A stretch of DNA of 54,146 nucleotides from Candidatus Shapirobacteria bacterium (GTDB taxonomy: Bacteria > Patescibacteriota > Microgenomatia > UBA12405 > UBA6130), in NCBI GenBank assembly GCA_027039485.1, contig JALWDZ010000005.1, forward strand, positions 1-54,146. The letters are read 5' to 3'. The position numbers and the translations under genes were made by a program. Below are positions 1 to 9,338 of the stretch, piece after piece. The notes under the pieces were generated by a model. It worked only from the letters and a program-made list of their open reading frames with translations. It searched no databases and was not told where the DNA came from. Positions within the stretch are counted from its first letter, which is position 1. The number at the start of each line of letters is the position of its first letter.

Positions 1-2593
1 CACCCAAGCCGAGGCTATTTTGTTCCTCAAAGAGCGCTTTTTTGACCTCCAGTTAGATTACTTCCGGCCGGCCGGCAACCCTTACAAATTTCTCCACGGC
101 CTCATCCGCCATTTTTCCCGCCTCCGCGACGAGGACATTTCCCCGGCTGCTTACGCCGCCTTCGCCAAAAAGCAGCTGGCCCAAGCAAAAACGGACGCCG
201 ACCGCCTCGAAGCCAAAAAAATCCAAGAATTGGCCCATGCTTACCAAAAATACCAGGAATGGAAACTAGCCGCCGGCAAATTAGATTTTGCCGATCTTAT
301 CGCCCAAACTTTGCGCCTTTTCCGCCAGCGCCCCAATATTCTCGCCGCCTACCGCCAACGGTGGCGTTATTTCCTTGTCGATGAATTTCAAGACACCAAC
401 ATTGCCCAATACGAGCTCATCAAGCTCCTCGCCCCGCCAGGGCCCAAGGCTCCTTTGACCGTGGCCGGCGATGATTCCCAATCAATCTACAAGTTCCGCG
501 GGGCCGCCATTTCCAACATCCTCACCTTCCGGGACGACTACCCCCAAGCCAAAACGGTGGTCCTCACCAAAAATTACCGCTCCTCCCAGCTCATTCTTGA
601 CCACGCCTATCGCCTCATCAAGCATAATGATCCCGACACTTTAGAGGCCCGGCTGGGCATCAGCAAAAATCTCCAGGCCCAGCGCCGGATTAAAAACGTC
701 CCCATCGCCTTCTTTTTTCCCGACCGCGGCGAGGAAGAAGCGGAAATGGTGGCCAAAGAAATCCAAAAGCTTACCCGCCGCCGCTACCGCTACCAAGATA
801 TCGCCATCCTTGTCCGGGCTAACAACCAGGCCGACCCCTTCCTCCGCGCCCTCCAGCGCCACCACCTCCCCTACCAATTTCTCGGCCCCGGCCAGCTTTT
901 CCACCAGCCAGAAATCAAAGACCTCATCGCCTATCTTCTCTTTCTCTATGATCCCACCAACAATCCGGCTCTTTTCCGCGTTCTCACCATGGCCCATTTC
1001 CAGCTGCCCGGCCGTGATCTGGCCCTCTTGCGCAGCTTCGCCCACCGCTACAACCTCCATCTTTTCGAAGCTCTGGAGAGCATCCAAAAGCCTCGCCCCG
1101 ACCAGCAAGTGCCCCGTTTCCAAACAAAAACCTTAGCCACCTTAGAAAAATTCTTGGCCATGGCCCAGCGCCATCTCGACCGCAGCCGCCGCGAGTCAGG
1201 CGGCCAACTTCTTTACTATTTCCTCCAAGACAGCGGTCTCTTAACCAGCCTCCTCAACCCCAAAACCGAACCCGACCAGCAGCGGGGCCTCAACATTGCC
1301 AAATTTTTCGACAAAATCAAAGCTTTTGAAAGCCAAAACCGCCACGCCAATCTCGAAGATTTAGTAACCTGGATTAACCTCAAATTAGAACTTGGCGAAA
1401 GCCCGCTGGCCAGCGAAATCGACTGGAGCGAGAATAATGCCGTCAACATTTTATCGGTCCACTCGGCCAAGGGGTTGGAATTCCCGGTTGTTTTCATGGT
1501 CAACCTGGTCAACCAACGTTTTCCAACCAGCAACCGCCGCGAACAAATTCCCATTCCCCAGCCGCTCATCAAAGAAATTCTCCCCCAAGGCGATCCCCAC
1601 CAAGAGGAAGAACGGCGCCTTTTCTATGTTGGCATGACCCGAGCCCGCGATCGCCTTTACTTCAGCGGGGCCAAATTTTATGGCGACGGCAAATTAGCTA
1701 AAAAGCCTTCCCTTTTTGTCAGCGAAGCCCTCGGCGATAACCTCCAGCCTAGCCAACCGGCCAGCAACGCCCAGCTTTCTTTTTTGGACTGGAGCCAAGA
1801 AGAACCGCGGCCGCGGCCGGCCCAGCTCAACCCCCCGGTCAGCTACCTTTCCTACTCGCAAATGGATGCCTTTGCCATCTGCCCCCGCCAGTACAAGTAT
1901 AAATATGTCCTCCGCATTCCTACCCCGCCGTCGGCAGCGCAAACTTTTGGCAATGTTATCCACAAAACTCTTAAGATGTTTTACCAACAGCAGCTAGAAA
2001 AAGAAAAGCCGCTCCAGTTAGCTGATCTTTGGCAGCTCCTTGACCAAAATTGGTCCAGCGAAGGCTTCCGGTCCAAAAAAGAAGAGGAAATCAGCCGCCG
2101 TAAAGCTAGAAAAATGTTGCGCCAGTTTTACCACCAGGCTTTTCGGCCTGAGCAGGCAGGCAATATCCTTGCCCTAGAGCAGCCTTTTTCTTTCCGCTTG
2201 ACGCCGACTTTGAAAATTGGCGGGGTTATTGACCGCGTCGACCGCTTGCCCAACCAGGAAATTGAAATTATTGATTACAAAACCGGCGCCCGGGTGCCCA
2301 ATCAAAAAGATGTCGACCACAACGACCAGCTTACCCTTTACGCTCTGGCTGCTTCCCAAATCAAAAGTCTGCCTTTCCACCGCCCCATTGAAAAAATCCG
2401 CCTCTCCCTTTATTTCCTCGACGCCGGGGTAAAAATTTCCAGCCGCCGCAGCCAAGAACAGCTTGACGCTTTCCGGCAAAAAGTCATCAATTTAGCTAAA
2501 GAGCTGGAAACTACTGATTTTCCCCCAAAGCCCAACCGGCCCTTTCCCTGCGACCATTGCGAATTCCGCCTTCTTTGTGATGCCTGGCGTTAA
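1..2593 (+). CDS. UvrD/PcrA-like superfamily I helicase with C-terminal PD-(D/E)XK, Cys-rich (AddB/Cas4-like) nuclease domain; 5' truncated by the window edge
   Basis: Frame is open upstream of the TTG at 20 (TQAEAILFLKERFF). Helicase motifs VDEFQDTN, GDDSQSIYKFRGA, NYRSS, SVHSAKGLEFPVVF, RRLFYVGMTRARDRLY; C-terminal CPRQYKYKY...GNVIHKTL...GGVIDRVD...IIDYKTG...CDHCEFRLLC. Confidence 0.88.
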   Translation, partial: TQAEAILFLKERFFDLQLDYFRPAGNPYKFLHGLIRHFSRLRDEDISPAAYAAFAKKQLAQAKTDADRLEAKKIQELAHAYQKYQEWKLAAGKLDFADLIAQTLRLFRQRPNILAAYRQRWRYFLVDEFQDTNIAQYELIKLLAPPGPKAPLTVAGDDSQSIYKFRGAAISNILTFRDDYPQAKTVVLTKNYRSSQLILDHAYRLIKHNDPDTLEARLGISKNLQAQRRIKNVPIAFFFPDRGEEEAEMVAKEIQKLTRRRYRYQDIAILVRANNQADPFLRALQRHHLPYQFLGPGQLFHQPEIKDLIAYLLFLYDPTNNPALFRVLTMAHFQLPGRDLALLRSFAHRYNLHLFEALESIQKPRPDQQVPRFQTKTLATLEKFLAMAQRHLDRSRRESGGQLLYYFLQDSGLLTSLLNPKTEPDQQRGLNIAKFFDKIKAFESQNRHANLEDLVTWINLKLELGESPLASEIDWSENNAVNILSVHSAKGLEFPVVFMVNLVNQRFPTSNRREQIPIPQPLIKEILPQGDPHQEEERRLFYVGMTRARDRLYFSGAKFYGDGKLAKKPSLFVSEALGDNLQPSQPASNAQLSFLDWSQEEPRPRPAQLNPPVSYLSYSQMDAFAICPRQYKYKYVLRIPTPPSAAQTFGNVIHKTLKMFYQQQLEKEKPLQLADLWQLLDQNWSSEGFRSKKEEEISRRKARKMLRQFYHQAFRPEQAGNILALEQPFSFRLTPTLKIGGVIDRVDRLPNQEIEIIDYKTGARVPNQKDVDHNDQLTLYALAASQIKSLPFHRPIEKIRLSLYFLDAGVKISSRRSQEQLDAFRQKVINLAKELETTDFPPKPNRPFPCDHCEFRLLCDAWR

Positions 2594-3645
2594 AACCGCC
2601 GCCGCCAACGGAGCCAGCGCCAGCGCCAGTCGTTAAGCCAGTTATAAAGCCGATATTCTTGGGGGCGGAGAACTAAATCCCAGCTGCCGACAAATTCCAC
2701 CAGCTCGGGGCCGTAACCCAACTTGAAGCGGTGGAAGCCATACCAAGGGTCAGTCGGCGCCACTTCCGGCCCGGGACTACCCCAAAGGTCAAACTGGCGA
2801 TACTGATGTTGCTGGCCATATTGGATAACTCGCCAGCAAAGGAGATTTGAAGCCATTACTTCGCGGTGCTGGGTACTCGAAGCGCCATAAGGGTAGAAAA
2901 GCCGCCCTTTATAGCCAAAAATAATCCAGGCGGCTAGGGGCTGCTTTTGGTACTCTGCCAAAAAGAGATGGGCCATGCCGCTCGGGCCTAGAATTTGCCA
3001 CATCCGGCGGAAATATTGCCGGTTGTGGAGGTAAAAATGCTGCCGCTGGGTGGTCTCGAAAAGAAGATTAAGAAAAATCTCCAAAGCCGACGGCGAGTTG
3101 TCTTCCCGAACGGTTACCCCCTTGCGCTCGGCCAGGCGAATATTGTAACGGGTTTTGGGATGCATGTTAGCCAAAAGTTGGTCTTCGCTCTGGGTTAGGT
3201 CCAGCCAAAAGGTATATTTAGGGAAAAGGGGGCGGTGAGCCGGCAGCAACCCTAAATTAGCAGCAGCAAAATCAGGCTTTTCATCCCGGGGATCTAGCAG
3301 ATGGCCGCGCTGGTTGGGCCAGCGGCGTTGGACAATTTCCGGCTCGATTAAAATGGCCAGGGCCTGGTGATCTTTACCCAAACTCTGGAGCATGGCCATT
3401 TCTTCCCGGGAAAGTTCCTGGCTGCGGGGGAAATAGCCAATTTCCCGATGCAGCGAGGGCAACGGCAGAGGGTGAAAGAATACCTGCCAAACCTTTTCCA
3501 GCCGCCCATTCTGAAAAACCCCCACCCGTTCCACCCGGGCGCCGTTGGCAGCTTTAAAATCGCCCCAGGCCCAACTCTGCACCGGATGGCGGGCTAATTT
3601 CTCGTAGGCATCCTTTTCTTCCGGCAAAATCCGGCGAATAATCAT
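2590..3645 (-). CDS. FemAB/FemX-like peptidoglycan bridge aminoacyltransferase (GNAT fold)
   Basis: MHPKTRYNIRLAERKGVTV and the FYPYGASSTQHREVMASNLLCWRVIQYG/FDLWGS pattern typical of FemAB proteins; start moved to MIIRRILPEEKD, which has a TACAAT -10 5 nt upstream. Confidence 0.8.
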   Translation of the reverse strand: MIIRRILPEEKDAYEKLARHPVQSWAWGDFKAANGARVERVGVFQNGRLEKVWQVFFHPLPLPSLHREIGYFPRSQELSREEMAMLQSLGKDHQALAILIEPEIVQRRWPNQRGHLLDPRDEKPDFAAANLGLLPAHRPLFPKYTFWLDLTQSEDQLLANMHPKTRYNIRLAERKGVTVREDNSPSALEIFLNLLFETTQRQHFYLHNRQYFRRMWQILGPSGMAHLFLAEYQKQPLAAWIIFGYKGRLFYPYGASSTQHREVMASNLLCWRVIQYGQQHQYRQFDLWGSPGPEVAPTDPWYGFHRFKLGYGPELVEFVGSWDLVLRPQEYRLYNWLNDWRWRWLRWRRRF

Positions 3646-3705
3646 ATTCCATTGTAACACCACAAAACACTCTAAATTCCAAATTCCCTGCCCCGACTCC
3701 GCCAT

Positions 3706-3988
3706 CCGGCGGACGTCGGGGCAAACCCTAAATCCTAATGACCTAAATCCTAAACAATGACCAAATTACCAAATGACCAAATGACCAAAACCTTGTCATC
3801 CTGAACGAAGCCGAAGGTGGATTTATTCCACCGAAGTGGGGGGCTTCGTCGCTTCACTCCTCAGGATAACGAAATACCGAGCTCCAAGTTCCAAGTTCCG
3901 AGCTCCATTTTTCACTTCAACTTCTTTTCCACTTTGCACTTTACATTTTAATTTTTCCTAGCTCCTAGCTCTTAGTTCCTAGTTCCGC
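3706..3988. repeat. Interspersed modular intergenic repeat locus R1
   Basis: Contains AAATCCTAATGACC/CCAAATGA units, a GTCATCCTGA...TCAGGATAAC inverted repeat, heptads AAGTTCCAAGTTCCGAGCTCC and TAGCTCCTAGCTCTTAGTTCCTAGTTCC, and a CACTTT tract shared with six other loci. Confidence 0.85.
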
Positions 3989-3994
3989 TATAAT
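3989..3994 (+). promoter_or_regulatory. -10 element (TATAAT) 5 nt before ATG; predicted leaderless start
   Basis: CGC-TATAAT-GAGAC-ATG. Confidence 0.6.
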
Positions 3995-3999
3995 GAGAC

Positions 4000-4539
4000 A
4001 TGAAGAAATTCTGTTTGGCGGGCGGGGTTATTCTTTTGCTTTTCATTTTTTTCTTTGCTAAAAATAAACTAAGGAGGCCGGCTATGCCCGAAGGAACAAT
4101 TGTCGTAACTAGTCCGGCATTTGCCAACGGGGCTTTTATCCCCCGCCGCTATACCTGCCAAGGCGAGGATATTAACCCTCCTCTCCATTGGGAAAATATT
4201 CCCGAAAATGCCCAATCTTTAGCCCTTATCGTCGACGATCCCGATGCGCCGGCCGGCACCTGGACCCACTGGCTAGTTTGGAATATCGACCCTAAAACCG
4301 ATGGCATTCCCGCCAATAGCCTGCCGCCGGGCGTTAATTTGGGCAAAAACGATTTCCAAAAATTGGCCTACGGTGGTCCTTGCCCTCCCAGCGGCACCCA
4401 CCGCTATTTTTTCCGCCTCTTTGCCCTGGATGCCCGCCTTAATTTGCCCAATGGCAGTTCCCGGGCTGATTTGGAAAAAGTCATTGCCGGCCACATTTTA
4501 GCCCAGGGTGCCCTCATAGGACGCTACCAAAAAGAATAA
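4000..4539 (+). CDS. YbhB/YbcL-family (PEBP/Raf kinase inhibitor-like) protein with N-terminal signal/TM
   Basis: RRYTCQGEDINPPLHWENIPENAQSLALIVDDPDAPAGTWTHWLVWNID...YGGPCPPSGTHRYFFRLFALD. Confidence 0.92.
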   Translation: MKKFCLAGGVILLLFIFFFAKNKLRRPAMPEGTIVVTSPAFANGAFIPRRYTCQGEDINPPLHWENIPENAQSLALIVDDPDAPAGTWTHWLVWNIDPKTDGIPANSLPPGVNLGKNDFQKLAYGGPCPPSGTHRYFFRLFALDARLNLPNGSSRADLEKVIAGHILAQGALIGRYQKE

Positions 4540-5061
4540 ATGAAACTTAACCGCCGCCTATTAACGCTTGTCTTTTCGGGCGCCGTTTTCTTTGGTTTTT
4601 TAACCAGCTTTTTCCTCCAATTCCAGCGGTCCCTGCCAGCCCAGTCGCCCCAACGCTACCAAGCTCAAGTAGCCTTTGTCATTGACGGCGATACCATTGT
4701 TCTCGCCAACGGCCAACATCTTCGCTACTTAGGTATTGACGCCCCCGAAGACACCCGCCACCACAATTGTTTTGGCCACCAGGCCACTTTAGCCAACCGC
4801 CGCTTGGTTAACCACCAGCAAATCACCATCCAAACAGACCAAGAAAAATATGATCCCTACGGCCGGCTGCTGGCTTATGTTTGGCGGGGCAATATTTTTG
4901 TCAATGATTACCTGGCCCGCCAGGGTTACGCTCGTTTGGAGCTCATTCCGCCCAATTTAAAATATGCCCGCGAACTAACCCAGGCCGTCCAAGAAGCGCG
5001 CCAAGAACGCCGCGGCCTCTGGGGCCACTGTTCTACCAACTATCGACATCATCATCAATAG
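4540..5061 (+). CDS. Thermonuclease (SNase-like) family protein
   Basis: FVIDGDTIVLANGQHLRYLGIDAPED...DPYGRLLAYVWRGNIFVNDYLARQGYARL. Confidence 0.9.
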   Translation: MKLNRRLLTLVFSGAVFFGFLTSFFLQFQRSLPAQSPQRYQAQVAFVIDGDTIVLANGQHLRYLGIDAPEDTRHHNCFGHQATLANRRLVNHQQITIQTDQEKYDPYGRLLAYVWRGNIFVNDYLARQGYARLELIPPNLKYARELTQAVQEARQERRGLWGHCSTNYRHHHQ

Positions 5062-6841
5062 CCAGAAGATGGGGTGGAATTTCGGCCAAAAATTGTGACG
5101 GCCCACCGGCTTGGCGGCGGCCAAAGCGAAACCGGCGCCGGGCATAACTCAGGTAAAGGCGTTCCTTAGCCCGAGTAATGCCAACATAACAGAGACGGCG
5201 CTCTTCTTCCAGTTTTTCCGGATCTCCTTGACTCCGGCTATCAGGAAAAATGCCGCTTTCCAGGCCGGTCAAAAAGACGGCCCGAAATTCTAGCCCCTTG
5301 CTGGCGTGGATAGTCATCAGCCGGACCGCCCCCTGGCTCGAAAAATCGTCCCCGGCTTCGCCTTGGACCAAAGCAGCGTTATTTAAAAAATCGCCTAGTT
5401 GGGGATACTGCTGGCTGACATTGAAAAGCTCTTCAATATTTTGCCGCCGGCGGTGGTTTTCTGGCGTCTCCCGCCGCAACTTCTCCAAATAGCCGCTAGC
5501 CGGCACAATAGCCTCCAGCAATTCCCCGGTAGTTTTAGTCCAGGGAGCATGGTCGGCTACAAATTGGCGCACCCTTTCCTGGCGGCGGATTCCCATATTT
5601 TCCCGAATCCGCTCCCAAGCCAAAGTGTCATCAGGCTGGTACATCACCCGTAAAAGCGCCAAAATATCTTTCACCTCGGCCCGATTGTAAAAGCCAACGC
5701 CACCAACCAAAATGTAGGGAATTTGGCGGCGAAAGAAAATTTCTTCAAAGATACGTGACTGGGCGTTAGTGCGGTAAAGGACGGCCATCTCGTTAAAATT
5801 CCAGCCCTGGTCACCAAGCCAATCAATTTGGTCGGCCACAAATTTAGCTTCTTCTATTTCCGTCGCTGCCGGATAGAGGACAATTTTTTCGCCCGGCCCT
5901 CGTTGGGACCGGAGATGGAGGACCGGATGGCGACGGTTATGGGCAATAACCGCATCGGCAGCTGCTAAAATATTGGCCGTGGACCGGTAGTTTTCTTCCA
6001 AATTCACCGTAGCCATCTCGGGAAAATCGCGCCGTAAAGAAAGCAGGTTATGGTAATCCGCCCCTCGCCAGCCATAGATTGCCTGGGAAGCATCGCCAAC
6101 CACGGTTAAATTTTGCCCCCGGGCCAACAACTTCGTTAACTGGTATTGGCTTTTATTGGTATCTTGATACTCATCGATCAGGAGATAGCGGTAGCGGCGG
6201 CGGTATTTTTCTAAAACCGGAGGATAATTTTGCCACAGCTGGACCGTCTTAAAGAGAAGGTCGGCAAAATCCAATGCTTTCTGCTGGGTTAGAGCCTTTT
6301 GGTAGGCCTGGTAAATCTCCCCTACCTGGCGCTGGTAGCTATTTTCGGCTGTCGCCAGAAACTCAGCCGCATCCCAAAGGTTATTTTTCAGCCGGCTAAT
6401 CTTGGCCCGCAATTTAGCGGCCGGCCACTCTTTCTCATCCCGGTGGAATTTTTTCAAAATTTTTTGGAGAAGCCGCTTTTGGTCATTCTCGTCATAAATA
6501 ACAAAGTTAGGGTCAACGCCTATCTTAGCTCCATCCTGGCGCAAGACTTGGACAGCAAAAGAGTGGAAGGTGCCGGCAAAAATGCCCCGGCCAGTCATTT
6601 TTATCTGTAACCTTCCCAATAGCTGCCGCAACCGCTGGCGCATTTCTCCAGCCGCTTTGTTGGTAAAAGTTAACAACAAAATATTTTCCGGGGCCACATT
6701 TTTCTCGGCAATTAACCAAGCCGCTCGGTAAGTTAAAACCCGCGTCTTGCCACTGCCGGCGCCAGCCAAGACCAAAAGCTGGCGGCCGTCATAAGTCACT
6801 GCTTTCCGTTGGGCTGGATTCAAATCCTGCCAAAAATCCAT
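5033..6841 (-). CDS. UvrD/PcrA-type ATP-dependent DNA helicase
   Basis: LNPAQRKAVTYDGRQLLVLAGAGSGKTRVLTYR; LIDEYQDTN; GDASQAIYGWRGA; TIHASKGLEFRAVFLTG; LCYVGITRAKERLYLSYA. Confidence 0.93.
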   Translation of the reverse strand: MDFWQDLNPAQRKAVTYDGRQLLVLAGAGSGKTRVLTYRAAWLIAEKNVAPENILLLTFTNKAAGEMRQRLRQLLGRLQIKMTGRGIFAGTFHSFAVQVLRQDGAKIGVDPNFVIYDENDQKRLLQKILKKFHRDEKEWPAAKLRAKISRLKNNLWDAAEFLATAENSYQRQVGEIYQAYQKALTQQKALDFADLLFKTVQLWQNYPPVLEKYRRRYRYLLIDEYQDTNKSQYQLTKLLARGQNLTVVGDASQAIYGWRGADYHNLLSLRRDFPEMATVNLEENYRSTANILAAADAVIAHNRRHPVLHLRSQRGPGEKIVLYPAATEIEEAKFVADQIDWLGDQGWNFNEMAVLYRTNAQSRIFEEIFFRRQIPYILVGGVGFYNRAEVKDILALLRVMYQPDDTLAWERIRENMGIRRQERVRQFVADHAPWTKTTGELLEAIVPASGYLEKLRRETPENHRRRQNIEELFNVSQQYPQLGDFLNNAALVQGEAGDDFSSQGAVRLMTIHASKGLEFRAVFLTGLESGIFPDSRSQGDPEKLEEERRLCYVGITRAKERLYLSYARRRFRFGRRQAGGPSQFLAEIPPHLLAIDDDVDSW

Positions 6842-8856
6842 TAAAGCTTGTTGAGATAATAAATCTTATTCTTCCCTGCGCGAAAAACTACTTTGCCCCA
6901 ATCTTGAAAACGGGTTTCATCTAAATTGGGATAATGGTCGCGCTCGCGGCTGCCAATAACCACATAACGGACATAATATTTCTTGAGAAGATAACGGGCC
7001 AAAACTTTGTCTTTGCCCTGATAGATCAGCGCCACCTCTTTCTGGCGTCGGGCGGGAATCTCATAACCGCCGCGCCAAAGCCATTCGTGAACCAGCCAGC
7101 CTTCAACCGTTGGCAGGCCGGTGTAAGCCGAAAACCGGTCATCATGAGTATAACTTTGGCCAGCTGCTTCCAAGATCACCGGTTGGCCGCGAAGATGGTT
7201 AAGCCAGAGATAAAGCCGATAATCGGCGGGCATCTCTTGGCGAAACCAGCGGCGGCCATCCAGGCCTTGATAGCGTTTAATCGCCAATCGGCCATAATAG
7301 CCACGGACAGCAAAAACAATAAAGAGCAATTGGGCAGCTGCTCCCAAACCCATCACCACCAGAGCGAGGCGGGGCCACCAGCTGCTCGACTTGATAGCTA
7401 ACTGGCGGAAACGGGCTAAGACATAGCCACTGGCCAAAGCATAGAGAACAAAAGCCTGGTAGACCAATTTAAACATCGTGTTGGCCCGGTGGTAGCCGGC
7501 CGCATAGATATCGCGAACATAGATAACTTCCGGCAAAAAAACTAAAAATGTCGCCCAGACGGTCAGCGCCAAAATAAACCGGTCCATTTTCAGCCGTTTT
7601 TTCTGGCGGGCGAACATAATCCAATAGAAAGCAGCCACCAGCCAAAAGAATCCCCACAAAATGAGCAATTGCCACCAAAGGGAATGGGTCGGAGTAAAGG
7701 CAACCCCCTGGGTAATAGAATGGAAAGAAAGATAAAAGGGCAAGGCAGTTAGCAAAGCCGCTAACAAGGTTAGGCTGCCAAATTGCAACCAGCGGCGCCA
7801 GTTGTCTTTCCAATAAAAGCCGGTCACCAAAGCCAGGAGGCCGCCATAAATGGGAAAATCCCAGGCATTGGTGGTGAACATGACGCCCAAAAGCCAGCCC
7901 AAAAAGGCGGCCATCTCCCAGCGGAAACGGCGCCGAACCAGGATGCCCAAGCTAAAAAGAAAAAGCAAAACCAACGGCAAATCGTTAAGATGGGCATGGA
8001 GATCGGCAACAATAAAGGAATAACTGGGAAACTCATGAATCGTCCGGTCGTGGGGATTAGGCGGATAATAGCCAATGAAACGGGTAGCGTTAGGATACCA
8101 ATAATGAGCCGGGCCATCTTTGAGAACAAAAACAATGGTGTGCAAATTACCACCCAAAGTAAAGAGCAAAACTCCGACCAAAGCCGCCGCCCATAGAAAA
8201 CGCTTTTTCTCCAGTTGGCTAACCCGGTCGCTGAGCCAGCTTAAGACAAGCACTAAGCCGCCGCTAAAAGCAAGGGCAAAAATTGTGGCAATAAGAAGAT
8301 TGTAGGTAATGAATGAAGGAAGCCCGCTAAAAAGAGTTAAAACGGCGGCTTGGAAATGGCCGAAATAATAATAATTGATGCTCTGGCCGGCAAACCAGGG
8401 GTCAGCCGCCGGCAGCCAATGGCTCCGCAAAATAGAGTTGAGGAAGCCAAAATCCATGAATTTTTCTAGACCGTCGATATTTGGCTGGAAACCCCGCAAC
8501 AGGCTCCAGCCAACTAGAGCCAGGCCAAAAATGAGCTCGCTGGCAATTATAAATTCTATTTCACTTCTAGTTAGCCGGGGGCGGTCTCGCCAGATCAGCC
8601 AAATGCTAAACACTAAAAGTAACAAAACCATTAAGGAAATTGTTGCTAGGGAAAAAGGGAGAAGATGAAAGGTGGCCAGCCAGAAAACAGCATAACTAAT
8701 AATGGCTGTGGTGAGAATTTTGGCAAAAATCCAGCCAAAAGCCCAAAAGCGCCGCGGGGCTAATTTGCGCCAAAAAGAAAACGAAAGGCTACCCCAAAAA
8801 AGCAAAAATAACCACCAATGAAAGATAGTTCTCAAATTACCAAAAATAAGTTTCAT
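6841..8856 (-). CDS. DUF2298 (YYY-domain) multi-pass membrane protein, GT-C-like
   Basis: SINYYYFGHF, HEFPSYSFIVADLHAHLNDLP, TTNAWDFPIYG motifs; multiple TM helices; start placed at the ATGA overlap with the upstream PAP2 gene. Confidence 0.8.
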   Translation of the reverse strand: MKLIFGNLRTIFHWWLFLLFWGSLSFSFWRKLAPRRFWAFGWIFAKILTTAIISYAVFWLATFHLLPFSLATISLMVLLLLVFSIWLIWRDRPRLTRSEIEFIIASELIFGLALVGWSLLRGFQPNIDGLEKFMDFGFLNSILRSHWLPAADPWFAGQSINYYYFGHFQAAVLTLFSGLPSFITYNLLIATIFALAFSGGLVLVLSWLSDRVSQLEKKRFLWAAALVGVLLFTLGGNLHTIVFVLKDGPAHYWYPNATRFIGYYPPNPHDRTIHEFPSYSFIVADLHAHLNDLPLVLLFLFSLGILVRRRFRWEMAAFLGWLLGVMFTTNAWDFPIYGGLLALVTGFYWKDNWRRWLQFGSLTLLAALLTALPFYLSFHSITQGVAFTPTHSLWWQLLILWGFFWLVAAFYWIMFARQKKRLKMDRFILALTVWATFLVFLPEVIYVRDIYAAGYHRANTMFKLVYQAFVLYALASGYVLARFRQLAIKSSSWWPRLALVVMGLGAAAQLLFIVFAVRGYYGRLAIKRYQGLDGRRWFRQEMPADYRLYLWLNHLRGQPVILEAAGQSYTHDDRFSAYTGLPTVEGWLVHEWLWRGGYEIPARRQKEVALIYQGKDKVLARYLLKKYYVRYVVIGSRERDHYPNLDETRFQDWGKVVFRAGKNKIYYLNKL

Positions 8857-9338
8857 TTTTGTCGCGGCCAAAAGTAATAAATTAGAAACAAGATTGTTCC
8901 CAAAATTAAACCGCCAAAAATATCAACCGGATAGTGAAGGCCAAAATACACCCGGCCATAGTTGACTAAAAAAATAACCGGCAAAAGAAGCAAAAGCCAC
9001 CACCAGCGGACCAGAAAAGCAAAACCAAGGACCAGAGCCGAACGAAGGCCGTGGCCAGAAGGGAAACTGCCCCACGAATAATGGCCCAACCAGGGCGGCG
9101 GCAGGCGGTGGAAGCGGTAAAAGGGGCGAGGCCAAGGAGAAAAATGCTTGCCCAAAATTTCAACTACTTCGGAAATTATCAACAGGCCAAAGAAAGCTAA
9201 AAAAGTTTTGGGCCGGCGGAGAAAAAAATAAGTTGCCAGCGCCAAAATTAAAATCCACAAAACCCAATGGGAAAAGAAAAACAAAACGGGAATAAAATGG
9301 CTGCTGGCTGGTTGCCAAAATAAAATTGCCTTTATCAT
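8853..9338 (-). CDS. PAP2-family phosphatase
   Basis: KHFSPWPRPF...SWGSFPSGHGLRSA...GRVYFGLHYPVDIFGGLILG. Confidence 0.87.
   Translation of the reverse strand: MIKAILFWQPASSHFIPVLFFFSHWVLWILILALATYFFLRRPKTFLAFFGLLIISEVVEILGKHFSPWPRPFYRFHRLPPPWLGHYSWGSFPSGHGLRSALVLGFAFLVRWWWLLLLLPVIFLVNYGRVYFGLHYPVDIFGGLILGTILFLIYYFWPRQK

Noticed and set aside
641-1123. Minus-strand ORFs antisense to the first helicase gene (641-1123, 1216-1572, 1694-1987)
   Set aside because: The helicase frame has clear conserved motifs; antisense frames are open because of codon composition.
4540-5061. SNase gene as part of a mobile or defence island with the two helicases
   Set aside because: No integrase, transposase or defence signature genes nearby; neighbouring genes are housekeeping or envelope related.
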